This document shows, piece by piece, positions 12,401 to 23,339 of a stretch of DNA of 64,000 nucleotides. The stretch spans positions 682,001 through 746,000 of the forward strand of contig CP099842.1 of assembly GCA_030062745.1 (NCBI GenBank). Direction: 5' to 3'. Each line of letters begins with the position of its first letter. Position 1 is the first letter of the stretch. The notes under the pieces are model-generated. The model searched no databases, was not told the origin of the DNA, and worked only from the letters and a program-made list of their open reading frames with translations. The DNA is from Capitulum mitella (taxonomy: Eukaryota > Arthropoda > Thecostraca > Pollicipedomorpha > Pollicipedidae). Made by a program: the position numbers and the translations under genes.

Positions 12401-12860
12401 TCTTACAAAACCCTTACAAAACTCCGACCTTTTTAATCTTTTCTGCAAGGCTTTGTTCAAACCGCAAGCAGCGTTTGAACGCAAGCTAAGACAGGTGTTC
12501 TATAAAAAGCAGAAATTGGTCCGCTACGTCGAAATTTTCGCCAGCAACGCGCGCCGCCGTCCGCTCGCTACGCAACTGTTTCTATCTTCTTGAGTCCAGT
12601 CTCCAGCGACGCGTTCACGCGCTGCTGTTCGTTCGCCTTGAGCGATCGGGAATCCGGGTCCAAAATAATTTATTGGTATTTATCAGTGTATCGTTTTCGC
12701 GCGAATGACGGGCCTGGTCGCCGCACCGTAGTGAGGAAGCGTGGAAGCCTGCATGATGCAGTCTCTATGACATTGCATGTATATTGCCTTGAGTATACTG
12801 TTGGTTATTTTGGTGCAGGCAGATCATAGTGGTTTTGCTGACTCTAAGTGCGGGACTCTA

Positions 12861-13280
12861 AGTGGGGGAGATGTTGCGTTATGCTCTGTGAGAGCGTTGT
12901 CTGATGGCCGTTGAATCAGCCGGCTGCGGCCGCGACCGTCGTCGTCGTCGACGGGTCAGTTGGCGTGAACCGGCCCGGGCAGGGCTGCCGCAGCTGTCGC
13001 CTGACCGTCGCCGTAACGGATTATCAATACAGCCTGTCCGGCTCAAGTCGTGAGGCAGCCTTTCTGCCGCTAAGATGGCGGATCCCGCTTCCTCACCTGT
13101 CTCCTGTGTCACGAGAGGACTATGTTCCTTTCCGACGGCGTGCGTACACCACTTTGCTCTGCTTTCGCAGTTTTCCTTTTCACGGCGTGACATACAGGCG
13201 TAAGGACACCGTTCAAGCCATGCCACCTCGGAATAGTCTAGTTACGGCACTTCTAGAGTGCCTAAGACAAATCTGCTACA
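12861..13280 (+). mobile_element. Probable polypurine tract and 3' LTR of the same Gypsy element
   Basis: Downstream of the integrase scrap, CTAAGTGGGGGAGA is immediately followed by TGTTGCGTTATGC at 12,872. A purine tract abutting TG is how internal sequence joins a 3' LTR in Ty3/Gypsy elements. The following ~400 bases are GC-rich with no frame of interest, as expected for an LTR. I could not place the CA end. 12,401-12,860 would then be the untranslated or decayed region between pol and the LTR. Confidence 0.4.
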
Positions 13281-13885
13281 TATGAGCGCCAAATCATCAG
13301 CTGAGCCCGACGGAAAAGTACGCAAGCTTTCGCTGCATGGCTGTACGTGCGCTGAGTTTGGGAGGAGAGTCAGAGGCGAATGGACAGGGGCTCCGTCATT
13401 TTGATTAGGAGTATAGCAAAGGTAGTCCCAGACAGGGACGGATCCAGCGGTCTGCGGGAGCCAGATCGGAATTTGCTGAGTATGGATGGTAGGTCGGCGA
13501 GTCAGCGACCGGGGAGGAGGGAGGCGTGGAGGACGCTGGCTGTGGATTCGGAGTGTCCGGCGACTTCAAACTCCTGCTTGTGTCGTAACAGCCATGTGTT
13601 TGGGGGGCAACACGGTTATCTGCCACTCTATCGCGTTCGGGAAAGGAGGGGGCGAGGCCGATATGGCCCCGTCTGAATCCGCCAGTTGTCCCAGAAACCA
13701 ATCTAGCAAACTAGAAAAGTATAGAATTTCGGCCAAAACTCATCGGATTTGTATTTTTACAAGCACAAGTCGTTTTTACAGTACTGCTTAGATAAAATGC
13801 ACCTATTTACCTTGATAAAGATGCAATGTATCTTCCGTTGTGCTTCAAAGCCATGCAATGCGGGCGAGGGCCGGAACCCAATATG
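13281..13885. other. No gene recognised; hAT-like terminus candidate
   Basis: CAGGGACGGATCCAGCGG near 13,434 resembles the CAGGGxCGGATCCAGG ends of hAT-like elements (compare 25,527). I found no matching partner end, so it may be a solo fragment. The overlapping open frames on both strands in this GC-rich stretch show no domain. Confidence 0.35.
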
Positions 13886-14055
13886 CAGGGGCGCAGCCAG
13901 GATTCTCTTAAGCGGGGCCGGAGCGCAGTGTGAACTGAAATCATACGGAAACCGCCTGCCGGGAAGACGATGTGCAATGGTTTTCACAAAAAAATGTTGG
14001 CCTAAGAGGTGAAAAGCCCGGGGCCCCCGGACCTCACCCCTTGGCTGCGCCTGTG
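13886..14055. mobile_element. 170-bp miniature inverted-repeat element
   Basis: CAGGGGCGCAGCCAGGA at 13,886-13,902 faces CCTTGGCTGCGCCTGTG at 14,039-14,055. Reversing the latter gives CACAGGCGCAGCCAAGG, so 14 of 17 positions agree. The CAGGGGCG start is hAT-like. A clean 8-bp target-site duplication is not visible, so family and exact ends are uncertain. There is no coding capacity. Confidence 0.55.
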
Positions 14056-14220
14056 CTAAATGTACCAAATATGGAGTGTTTTTTGCACCAGGCGCCGAAC
14101 CAGATGGAACTAGAGGATCATTACCGTGTCGTGCAGCTCTGTGACACGGCCAGCTCGTGCCTGGCTGACCCTTTCGGCCACTGGCTAAATATAGGTGGCT
14201 GTTCGTGTCTCGAACCCAGT

Positions 14221-14300
14221 TCTTTTGTATTTATTTTATTTTAACCCTTATTTTGGCTTTTATTTATTTATTTATTTATTTACTTATTTATTTATTTAAT
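14221..14300 (-). repeat. (TTTA)n run, read as the 3' tail of the minus-strand LINE
   Basis: On the minus strand this is ATTAAATAAATAAATAAG and further AAAT units, lying about 180 bases downstream of the end of the L1/Tx1-type ORF2. LINEs of this kind commonly end in short AAAT-type tails, and LINE A (1629-1642) and LINE C (24,893-24,925) do so in this window. It could instead be an ordinary microsatellite. Confidence 0.65.
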
Positions 14301-17300
14301 GGGCGACAGGTAGCAACAGATAACGACACCATACGTTTTATCTGGTACATACCGCATTAATAGCCCAAATCAGGTGATGAAAATCATGCATACACACAAA
14401 GTAGCAAAGTACCAATAACATTCCACAGTAAATTTTATCAGTCGTTGAACAATACGGCAGGAAACAGTAACTGCTAAACGTTAAAAGCCATCACTGCGCT
14501 GCGAACACTGCTGTTGTTGGATCAGTGCTTTGCCCAGTTGTCTCCGTTTGTTTGTAAATGCCTCTTCTGCCCCATTTAATCTAGCTATGTATCTTTCTTG
14601 CATGGTTTCACTTCTTAAAAACAGTTTGAATTGTTCCAAATGTGGATTACGCTTCTTAGATCTCGCCGTGTAGATCACCCTTTTTAATAGATACAATAAT
14701 GAGATTTTCTATAGCTGACAGGTTCGTTTGAAAAAAAACATATCCTTTTCAACAGTGCACAATGTAATTGCTTTTAAAGATAGCAATCTACACACGCCAC
14801 ATACAGAGTTTTTTTTTTGTAATTTGGCGACGACTGAAGAGGTGCAGCAGTGTTTCTTTCCTGTTTTTGCAGAAAGAACAAAGGTCGTTTTCTCTACGGT
14901 TGGCGATTGCGAGGACATAATTCGTCGTGGCTATACGACTGACGAGCTTACAGTGGAAAACGCTTAAATATGACTATGTGGTGCACTTGTTCATGTCATA
15001 AGGTGTACCTCCCTTGTATGTGCCTACATCTCGCAGCCATATAGTTTCTGTTTTTACAAATAAACGTCTTTTTAGGCCATAAATGTGTTTGACAAATGCT
15101 TTGTATGCCGTCTTTCCCAATATTTGAGCGATGTTAACTGTTTTCAGCCTAGCTGGATAGATAGGTGCATTCGTATCTATATCCCACTGCCCTGGAACAT
15201 TCGCGGCATTTGTTATTCGTCGTAGTAGACTTTGGTAGTTCAAGAAATGCATTCTTATCCCGTAACGATGAAATAATTCGTTTCTCACCCAGAATGTTTT
15301 GTGCTAGGGTCAAAGAGATCAGTTATGAACCTAAGTCCTTTATTGTTCCATTCCCTGACAACTGTGTTTGGGTACGGGGTGTAGTCAGAAGACCAAATCT
15401 TCTCTGTAAACAAATTCTCCGTACTTTTGTCCCAACACTTATTATATTCAGCCATGAGGAAAGTACGTTGAACCAGAACTTATTTTTCGTATTTCGAATT
15501 TAACCTATTTAACTTCAACGTTCCGAGCAAAATAACGTTTTCCGCACTGAGTAAAATGTGACCTCTTATTGATTCTGCCCATGTTGCTTCTGAACGAAGT
15601 AGACGTTTAACCATGTCACTCTCTGACTTTCTTCAAAACTGACGACGTCTACCACTCTGAGACCTCCCTTGACAACGTTTTGAATTATCTTTGTCCTTTT
15701 AATCTTGTCTCGTTTTCCACTCCATATGAAATCATAGAAAATTTCTTGAATTTGTTTTAATATCGCAGCGGATGGGCTAGGCAGAGCCGTGAACAAATGA
15801 ACCAATTTGGATACACCAAGACATTTCACTACGGTAATATTATCAAGCAATGAAAGTGGTCGTTTCCTCCAAGTGGCTAGCGCTGCGTTTACGTCATCTG
15901 GCCTCTTCGTGGTGTTCAAATCCGCAATTTCCTCCAGGGGTTCTAGGGATTTTTGGTAAAAATTATCCCTAGAACTTTAAGTGCTGGGACCCAGTTCAAC
16001 TGAGGACTTTGCTTCCTAAGCTTTATTTCGTCGACGTAACCAATAGCCAGAAACTTCGTTTTAAACGGATTGGGGATCAACCCGGACATCTTCGCAAAAT
16101 CACGTAGTTCTGACAATGCGCCCTGTACGCTTTCTTTCGTTGCTTCCAGAAATAACAGGCATCCGTGCATTGTGAAATGCGCACTTCTTGCCGTGTTCCC
16201 ATGTTTAATCCGTTAACACGTGTTGAGTGTCGTATCATGTTTGCCAGTACCTCAGCTCCAAGAATGAACAGGTACCCAGAGGCTGGATCTCCCTGCCTCA
16301 CACCGTTGCGTAATATAACTGAAGGCCTAAAAATCTGTTGTACATTTTTTGAGCAAAGTCTTTCGAGTTCATATATAGCAGGCTGCATGGCTTTCTAAAT
16401 TTCCCACCAAAGCTGTTAGTGACTAGAACTTGACGTAAGAACGACCAAGGCATGGATTCAAAGGCAGACTCGAAGTCCATTGCCATCATTATACCCATTT
16501 TCTTGTTTCGCCAATAATGTTCAGTGTCAAAAGTTAGTCATGAATTTTCGCCGATGAAGCGCCCTTTCACGTATGCAGTTTGGTCGCCACTAACCAGCTC
16601 CTGTATCACTCTCTTCAATCTCGCTGCTACAACAGCTGAAAATGTTTTGTAATCTATGTTGAGCAGCGATACAACTCTCCATCCCTTGATGTTGTGTGCT
16701 CGGCCTTTATCTTACGGTATCAGTGTGATGATCCCTTCTCCTTGTGTGATCGATAATCGATGATGCTCTATTGCACATAGGATGGGATGATGTACAAAAT
16801 GCCTAAGCTTTTCCCGAAAAAATAAAGAACTCAATTGTAAAACCGTTCGAGTTCGGTCAATTTCCAGATTTCATACGGTGCATAACTGCTGTCATTTCGT
16901 CTATCGTTATTTCTTCGTCGAGCATTACTTTCTCAGTCTCCGATAATATTTTGAAGCAACATCGCACCAAACACTGCGGATCAGTGGTACGCTGTGGCTC
17001 TTCCTTGTATCTGTTAGATAGTTGGTTTATGAATCCCTTTATTATCTGTTGTGTTCCTCGTATTACGCGACCGTCATGCTCTAACCAACTAATGGTCTTC
17101 TTCGTGCTGTGGTACTTTTCCAGGGACAAAAAAGGTTTTGATGGTTTTCCACCTCTGCGTGCCATTTCGCCCTAGAACGGATCATCAGTCCTGTTTTGAG
17201 CTTTCTTAGTGATTCTAGCTTGTCATGCAGCACTGCTAAATTCTGAACTTCCTCCGGGGCTCGAGATTGTTGGACATTTATATCCGCGTCTTCGATCTAT

Positions 17301-18175
17301 TGTAGCAGTTCTTTTTTCCCTCGGTCTGCGCTCCATAGCTCTCTTTTTGCATACATCACAATTACTCCTCTCAATTTCATCAGTAACGTGTCAAAGAACA
17401 GTGAATCATCAGTCAGCTAAACTAATTTTCCTACGTCTTGTGTTGTGAGAAACTTAGCATCATGAACCCCTGCAGCGTCTTCTCTAGTGACGTTTGAGAT
17501 GCTAACACTGATCCGGCTAACATAGTCGTCTTCATATAGCAGTGCAACGTTCACTTTCCACAACCCTGGTTCACGTTTTTTTCCTCCGAGGCAAACCTCC
17601 AATATTATTCCGTTGTGATCCGTTCGTTGTCCCGTTTTGATAACGCAGAACTTCACAAAGGTGTTAAGTATTTATCAATAAAGAACATGTCCAGCCTTGA
17701 CTGAATGAAGTGTGCTTTGTCCGCGTGTAGCCCTGCTCCCACGGTGCATTAATCGTCACACATCTGTCAAAGCTTTTCTCGAGATTAAGTATTTAAGAGA
17801 AGGTCTCGCGCTTGTGCTGTGTTCTGTTGTGTAATTCTTCGGGTCCAGTGTCTGGTCCATAACTAGGTTAAAATATCCGCCTAAAATAAGAAAATCGCCG
17901 TTAACCTGGCCTAAGAATGCATCAAAACATTCGTAGAATTCAGGAGAGTCAGTGTTTGGGCCATAGACTATTGCCAAGAGTTTCTGTCGCGTGTCTGCTT
18001 GAACAATTAATAGGCTTCCTTCTGTGTCGTGATGGACATGTACGGATTCAATGAACAAATCGTTCTTGAACGAAATGCAAACACCTCTGTGGTCGTTGCT
18101 GTACGATGAAAAAGGGCTTTGTCTCTCCATAGGGTCTCAAAGACAATGTGTTAAACCTCTACAGTTCAAGAAGGT
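14301..18175 (-). pseudogene. L1/Tx1-type LINE ORF2 (endonuclease + reverse transcriptase + C-terminal region), broken
   Basis: Nearly the whole ORF2 is recognisable from high to low coordinates. An endonuclease start VTFLNCRGLTH (about 18,140-18,172) jumps directly to RGVCISFKNDLF (about 18,090), implying loss of roughly 60 residues. AIVYGPNTDSPEFYECFDAF and GDFLILGGYFNLVMD follow (17,880-17,990). The linker with TGQRTDHNGIILEV lies at 17,590-17,640. Next comes KPSKPFLSLEKYHSTKKTIS with DEEITIDEMTAVMHRMKSGN (16,857-17,165). Reverse transcriptase boxes are AMDFESAFESMPW (about 16,480) and GVRQGDPASGYLF (16,266-16,304), with a catalytic box degraded to CTDAC (about 16,160). The C-terminal part includes SWLNVYF-type wording (15,566-15,919), ELFHRYGIRMHFLNYQSLLR (15,220-15,280) and TARSKKRNPHLEQFKLFLRS (14,606-14,668), ending near 14,481. 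At least eight frame changes or stops make it inactive. Confidence 0.9.
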
Positions 18176-18777
18176 GACTTATAAAACTAGAACTCATTTA
18201 GCTTATAGGTACCACGACATGTTTAGCAAGGCCAATATAGCAGATACTAGCAGAGTTGAAATTCCTCCTGTTGTCCAAAATGACGCAACACGACTACCAA
18301 CACGTCTGCCACGCAGCTTGATATTCAGCGTTGCATGCACATTTGTGGTGAATTCTTTCATCACCCCATGCGCATGTACAGCATACGATGGTCGCTCACT
18401 CGGATTTTTACAATGGGAAAAACCAGCATGGACCGCGAGAAGTGACGGAGCGATCAGTTCCGTACGAAAGCCTCGTCAAGATCTGTATCCCACACAGAGC
18501 GATGAAAGGGGTACGCGAACAAAACAAACCGCCAAAGGTCACCGATCTCTACCTGAGTACACCTACCCTTGTCCGGATGAGGCCGGCCATGAGGATGAGG
18601 AGTACCGCGTTACGCCCGCAAGAGAAGCGAAGGGACCGCATAACTATTCTTTTCTTTTCCAGTCTCTGAGCAAAATAGAACAACCACGACATAAGATGCA
18701 AGCACCACAACGCACACAACATTTTAGACAGGGCTAACACTCCGGATGGGTCCGTGCGGCGCGAGTATGCACACTGT
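18176..18777 (-). other. Segment between LINE ORF1 and ORF2 relics
   Basis: A 228-codon plus-strand frame crosses 18,051-18,737 but its first part is the antisense of the LINE endonuclease, and I see no domain in it. I treat it as a shadow or chance frame. On the minus strand, nothing recognisable joins ORF1 to ORF2. Confidence 0.4.
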
Positions 18778-19212
18778 TTACCAGTCCGACTGTCTCGAAC
18801 GCGTTATAATGTGCAATTCCTGAAGATTGTCAGCCAGTATTTCTTGGCGCTGTTCGGTTTCTTTGACGTAAAGATTCCCGTATCCCGTGTAAATGGGTTT
18901 CTTTTTCTTCAGCTCCAGTAGCGCACGGAACCATTCCTGACGCCGCTTAGACAAGGACTCATTGACGAAAAGCGCCTCGTGCTTGACCTTACCTCGGAGA
19001 CGTAACTTGCCTTCCGTGGTGAGCGGTTGGCTTTCTGAGGTCATATTCCCCACTTGTGGGTCTCTAGACCGTCTGTTGCCCGCGTCACCATGCGACGCTA
19101 GTGACTGGTCATTCAGCGTCGCACAACCGGTGACTAAATCATGCACCCTGATCACGTTAGGCGCATGGTGGCAGATCTGCACCAGGGTGGCGGCGCGCCC
19201 GCGTGACCTCAC
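18778..19212 (-). pseudogene. LINE ORF1 fragment with FP25K-like C-terminal motif
   Basis: This 144-codon frame lies upstream of the ORF2 relic on the same strand. It contains LFVNESLSKRRQEWFRALLE followed by LKKKKPIYTGYGNLYVK. The pattern of a V-N-E-S-L core, a basic helix and a Y-T-x-x-G-x-L-Y-V-K strand is the conserved C-terminal part of ORF1 proteins in several LINE clades, also found in baculovirus FP25K-like proteins. ORF1 binds the element RNA. The N-terminal half has no recognisable coiled coil or zinc knuckle. Position and strand support one element spanning about 14.2-19.3 kb. The 600 bases between ORF1 and ORF2 are unexplained. Confidence 0.65.
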
Positions 19213-19237
19213 TCCGCCCCTGGCGGAGTGAGGTCAC
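19203..19237. repeat. Perfect 16-bp hairpin with 3-base loop
   Basis: GTGACCTCACTCCGCC at 19,203-19,218 and GGCGGAGTGAGGTCAC at 19,222-19,237 are exact reverse complements separated by CCT. The stem overlaps the start of the LINE ORF1 frame, so it may belong to the element's 5' region. Such a perfect stem in otherwise decayed sequence is unusual. The loop side also contains CCGCCCCTGG, similar to hAT-like termini. Confidence 0.9.
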
Positions 19238-19259
19238 CCCACCCTTGCGGGGAGCCCCC

Positions 19260-21980
19260 GAAAACACGCCGGGCTGGGGTCACCGCTCGGACAGCACTGT
19301 CTCGAACTCAGTTCTTGCCACGCACCGGATCTGTTGTCCGGCTCCTGATCCATCAGGCTATCGCGGCGCTTGACCCAACGCTACAAGATATATTTGGATT
19401 CGGAGGTTATTCCGACACGTTATGCCCTCCTCTATCCAATTTCGGAAATTACGGATTAAACGCGTTTGCTAATGTCATGCACGTATTCGTCCTGTAGCAT
19501 CTGTGCAACGGAAACAATAGGGCATCGCACAATTCCATCTCATCACAAAATGCCAAAAACTGTGCCCAGATCTCGGACATCCGCTCCAAACTGCCGACAC
19601 TTTCCACCAGTGTCCCAACGAGGTATCAGTCAAATCTGCCGTAGTCGGAGTCTGGGGTGATGAAAAGCAGCTTATTATTCACTACGCAGTGTCACACAGG
19701 GTAAAAAGATGTTAAAAGACAGGATCACCGAAGCCAGTTTTGTACGAGTTGGCTTCATCTCACAAAAGGAAAACGCCACCTGACTGTGGCCCTACCAACG
19801 ACAGTTGAGAAAGTCATCGCTGGCCAACCAGATTACGTACAATGTCTGTTAGCAGCCTTTAAATACATATCTGAACTTAGTGATACCTTACCTAACCAAC
19901 CTAACCTGTCCTACACCTACTGCTACACTTACTTCTGTTCCGACGCTTAAGTTTTCCGACAGCTAAGCTTTCGTTTTGGAAAATGAAGAAGGTTTGACCG
20001 CCAAGACGAGTTTATTGTAGTTCTGTTCAAGATTGGTTGCGCCGTCGCTACTTGTGGTGCCACTGTCACTTGGCAATGATCTTGAATGGCGCCAATTCGT
20101 AGATTTTCCCGAAACCTGCCCCTTGGCTCCGTCAGTGCCTTCCTGTTCCATCATTGGCCAAAGATATAAAAATACGAACACGAGTTTCCGTATTTTGCAG
20201 CATTTTAATTTATAAGTATCGGATAACACACAAAATAAGAATACTTTCTTGTTGAAGACATCTCTTCTATCCCATATGACCCTGCAGCCGTCGCACAAGC
20301 GCTAGTATGCATGTCCCCATGCTTAGTCCTGCCTTGTATTGCATCATTTTTGGATATCAGTGTAGTTGCCGTTTACTGCCAGATTCAACAGCACAAAGGA
20401 AAAACGCCAAAAAAGGCATGTGTTTTTCTCGCAATGTCCAGCAAATGCAGCATGGGCTTTTCGAGTATAAATATTGGAGCCTACCTTCGGCAGTTATTGG
20501 GGGCATAACCACCCAGTCAGATGGTTGGAGGGACGCGCCCCCGCACTCCCCCCCCCCCTCTGGCGGAGTCCATGCGAATGGGGTTTAGGTGTCAGTGTTG
20601 TTGAAGTTTGTCTGTGCTGCAATGGAACCGGCGGAGGACGTCGTGAGGCTGAAGATGAAAGAAATGGAACATGCGGAGGGAGCGATGGTGGGAGGAAGGA
20701 CAAGATTCTGTCGGCCACGTTTCAACATCGGTGATGATCTGTCGCCAGACAAAGCTAGGTGCGCATGCTACGTTACTGACGCAGCCCCAAAATGGGGCCC
20801 TGATAATGATAAATCTCTGACAAAAGGATATCTGTGCAGTGGATGGGCGGGTAGCTCGCACATAGCCTAGTTCAGGGGGCCCAAAATCCTAAAAGGATGC
20901 ATAATATACAGAACTCTTTTGGGAGGCAGAGCCTTGTTTTTTTCGCAGTGTCACAGTTTTACAAGGTCCTTCTGCTATTTAGTGCCTCATTTCCCGTGAC
21001 GCACAGAAAATTTCATATTCTTAGTTGGAGATGTCCCAAAGTTTTGCAAAACCTAAATCGGGCTTGCAATGTTGTTCTGCTAAATTTGTAAGTTGAAAGA
21101 ATGACAAAAAATATTATCCCATAATTGCCAGGGAAGCCTTGGATTTTTCCTTACATAAGAGTAGCCAACTGATCCTGCTTTTAATCCATTATATTTGTTT
21201 CCCATGAAACTGCATGCCATAATCCAAAGCACGGAACCACATTTCCAACCCTGTCAGCTCGCCATGCTGTTCTGAAAAATGAGTGAGACATAAGCCCCGG
21301 TAATGTCTACTGTTTTCAGGGACGGATCCTGGATTCCAGAAGAGGGGATGTGGTTGAAAAGACGGTGACGACAAATCTGCGCAGTGAAATTGGCAACATA
21401 AGCCTTCTCAAAAAATGCTATTGTCTCGAGCGTGGGCCACATTCTAGTATCTCGGACAAATCTGCTCTTATTGAAAACTGGTAAATTTCACACAAAAATC
21501 TGTGTTCCGAATGAAGAAATGGGAGTGTGCACCTCTTTGCACGTCGCAACCTCTTCGCAAATTGTCATGTGAGTCTTCTCTTTAGTGTGTAGGGGGAATA
21601 GGGAAAGGGAATATTCAGTGCCGAACCGAGGAACTGCTACTGCATCCAGCACTGTTCTGGAGATAGTATGTTTGTACCTGGCTTGTTTCTCCTAATGTCC
21701 GTCAGCAAAACATATTTATTGGCGACCTCTGCAGTTAGCATCACAATTAACCTTGCTCTGGCAGTATATCTGCTTTCTATTCAAACCTGTCGTCAGGAGT
21801 TCGGATTATGTGCACGCGTTTCCAGAATTTGATGGGAATAGGACTCAGTTCTCATGATCGGATACCAACCATTCGGCACTGTCATAAAGTGTGCTTCATC
21901 CTGCATAACGTGCCAAGGAGGGTGGGAGACGAAGGGGACCGGCTGGAGTTGGAAGATGCGGTCTCGTTGCCAGACTCCAG
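19260..21980. other. No gene recognised
   Basis: A mixed stretch without domains. A short CCTAACC-type run lies at about 19,885-19,912. A C9 run flanked by CTGGCGGAGTCC lies near 20,548-20,568. CAGGGACGGATCCTGGATTCC at about 21,317 resembles a hAT-like terminus without a partner. The 93-codon frame at 20,589-20,870 and its neighbours show no family resemblance. Confidence 0.4.
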
Positions 21981-21989
21981 GCGCGAGCT

Positions 21990-22260
21990 GCGCGAAGTCG
22001 ACGGTCCCGCCGCCCGAGAGACGACGGCAGCGGTGGGGCGACTCGCGTTCGCCCACGCGCTCAAAGGGCGCGACTCTCCCAAAAGTGGGGCGGCCGCTGA
22101 CCCCAGTGTTAGTTCTGCCCGTGCGCCTCGCCGGCCGTGTGGGCTGCGATTGTGCTCTGCTGTGGTCGTGGCTCCGGCGTCAGACGGCCACGCCACGGTT
22201 CTCCCGCCGCGTCGAGTGTATGTGTCACGTGTTGTCGCGGCTTCGGACCGTTTAGAATAA
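21990..22260. other. GC-rich block
   Basis: CpG-rich sequence open in several frames on both strands (up to 150 codons at 21,808-22,260), which is expected where stop codons are rare. No conserved domain is visible in any frame. It borders the LTR-like segment below and may be part of the same element or an independent CpG island. Confidence 0.4.
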
Positions 22261-22289
22261 GTTGTTTTAGGTTAAGCTCTTCAGTGCGT

Positions 22290-22935
22290 GTCAAGATATG
22301 CTCCTGACACTCGGCGGTGTACTGGATATTGAGTATGAACCAAGCGTATGTGTTAAGGAATGTCATTTGCGCTGTTTTACTTTTTTCCAACCGTATGTCC
22401 CGCGCTACGTCCGCCTCGCCGCGGCCCGAAGCCGCTGACTTTTGGCCTCCGGCACGACGTGGCTCCGCGCTGGCTGAGTGTTTTGTTTTATCGATTGAAT
22501 CGCGAATGCCTCGCCGTGTCGTCTCTTCCTGGCAACGTGCCTCGCTATACGTGACGTTGTGTTACGAGTGAAGGCGCCAGAGGTGCACCGTCAGGCGGCC
22601 AGTGTCGGGCACATAAACCGAGGTTCTGCCATATAAGCTTGTTTGGTCCTTGTGTATGAACCGAGATAAAGACTGCGTCTAATTTTCGCCGACTCCGCTA
22701 GCCAGAAGCTTTCAAGGCCGCGGGTAACACCCAGCTGCAGGGTCCTTGTTCCGCGCCGGCTACAGCCGTGCTCTGCCCTGGCTGCGGTTGCGGCTCTCGT
22801 TAGCGGTCGTCAAAATACATGAAATAAAGAGAAGAAAGCCTTCTTTCCTGTCCTTTGCACATGCGCGGGTTTTCGTCATGTACGTCGGAAGCGCAGTGGC
22901 ATTTGAACAAACACATGGTAGCAGGTAACTCTGGA
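22290..22935 (+). mobile_element. LTR-like segment with possible primer-binding site
   Basis: The block has a promoter-like CCATATAAGC (about 22,630), then GATAAAGACTGCGTC (about 22,664) and AAATAAAGAGAAG (about 22,820) as candidate polyadenylation signals. It ends ACACA followed by TGGTAGCAGGTAACTC at 22,915. A TGG start directly after CA is the layout of an LTR followed by a tRNA-primer site. No second LTR or gag/pol frame follows, and the LTR start is not fixed. Alternative: a decayed promoter region. Confidence 0.35.
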
Positions 22936-23339
22936 CCAGAATCTTTTTTGACGACTGGGCAAGCGCCCAACAGCCCTCGACTATATCATAGTATCTATAC
23001 GAGCCGAACCTACCTACACAACCAACAGCGCAGTAACAACAACACCAATGATAATAATAACAATAAAAACGACGGATTGCTTAACACCGTGCGAGGTGTT
23101 TAGTACAGGCTTATACGCCAATAGTCGCGAAGAAAAAGTTGTTGCCACTATGGCGCGATGGAGACAAATACATAACAGAAGTACTGCTTGTCAACAGCTG
23201 TCGCTGTTGGTGTCAGAGCTAACAATCAATTTTACGCGTCCGCTGAAGAAAATAGCATCACATGGCGGTAGTCTGTAAATGCTCGAGATCAAGGCAAATG
23301 GGTCGAGCTATAAAAATTTTTTGCTTATTTCAGGCCTTT
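22936..23339. other. No gene recognised
   Basis: Contains an AAC/AAT-rich low-complexity stretch at about 23,030-23,070 (read as an asparagine run in one frame). No gag-like or other domain follows the LTR-like segment. Confidence 0.4.

Noticed and set aside
13434-13455. CAGGGACGGATCCAGCGG (and 21,317 CAGGGACGGATCCTGG) as ends of further hAT-like elements
   Set aside because: No inverted partner with an 8-bp duplication was found for either, so they were not called as elements.
14150-14230. GTCTCGAACCCAG and, near 19,300, GTCTCGAACTCAG as tRNA B-box-like words
   Set aside because: No cloverleaf with A box, anticodon arm and acceptor stem could be drawn around them.
18051-18737. 228-codon plus-strand frame
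   Set aside because: Its first part is antisense to the L1/Tx1-type endonuclease relic; no domain is seen in the rest.
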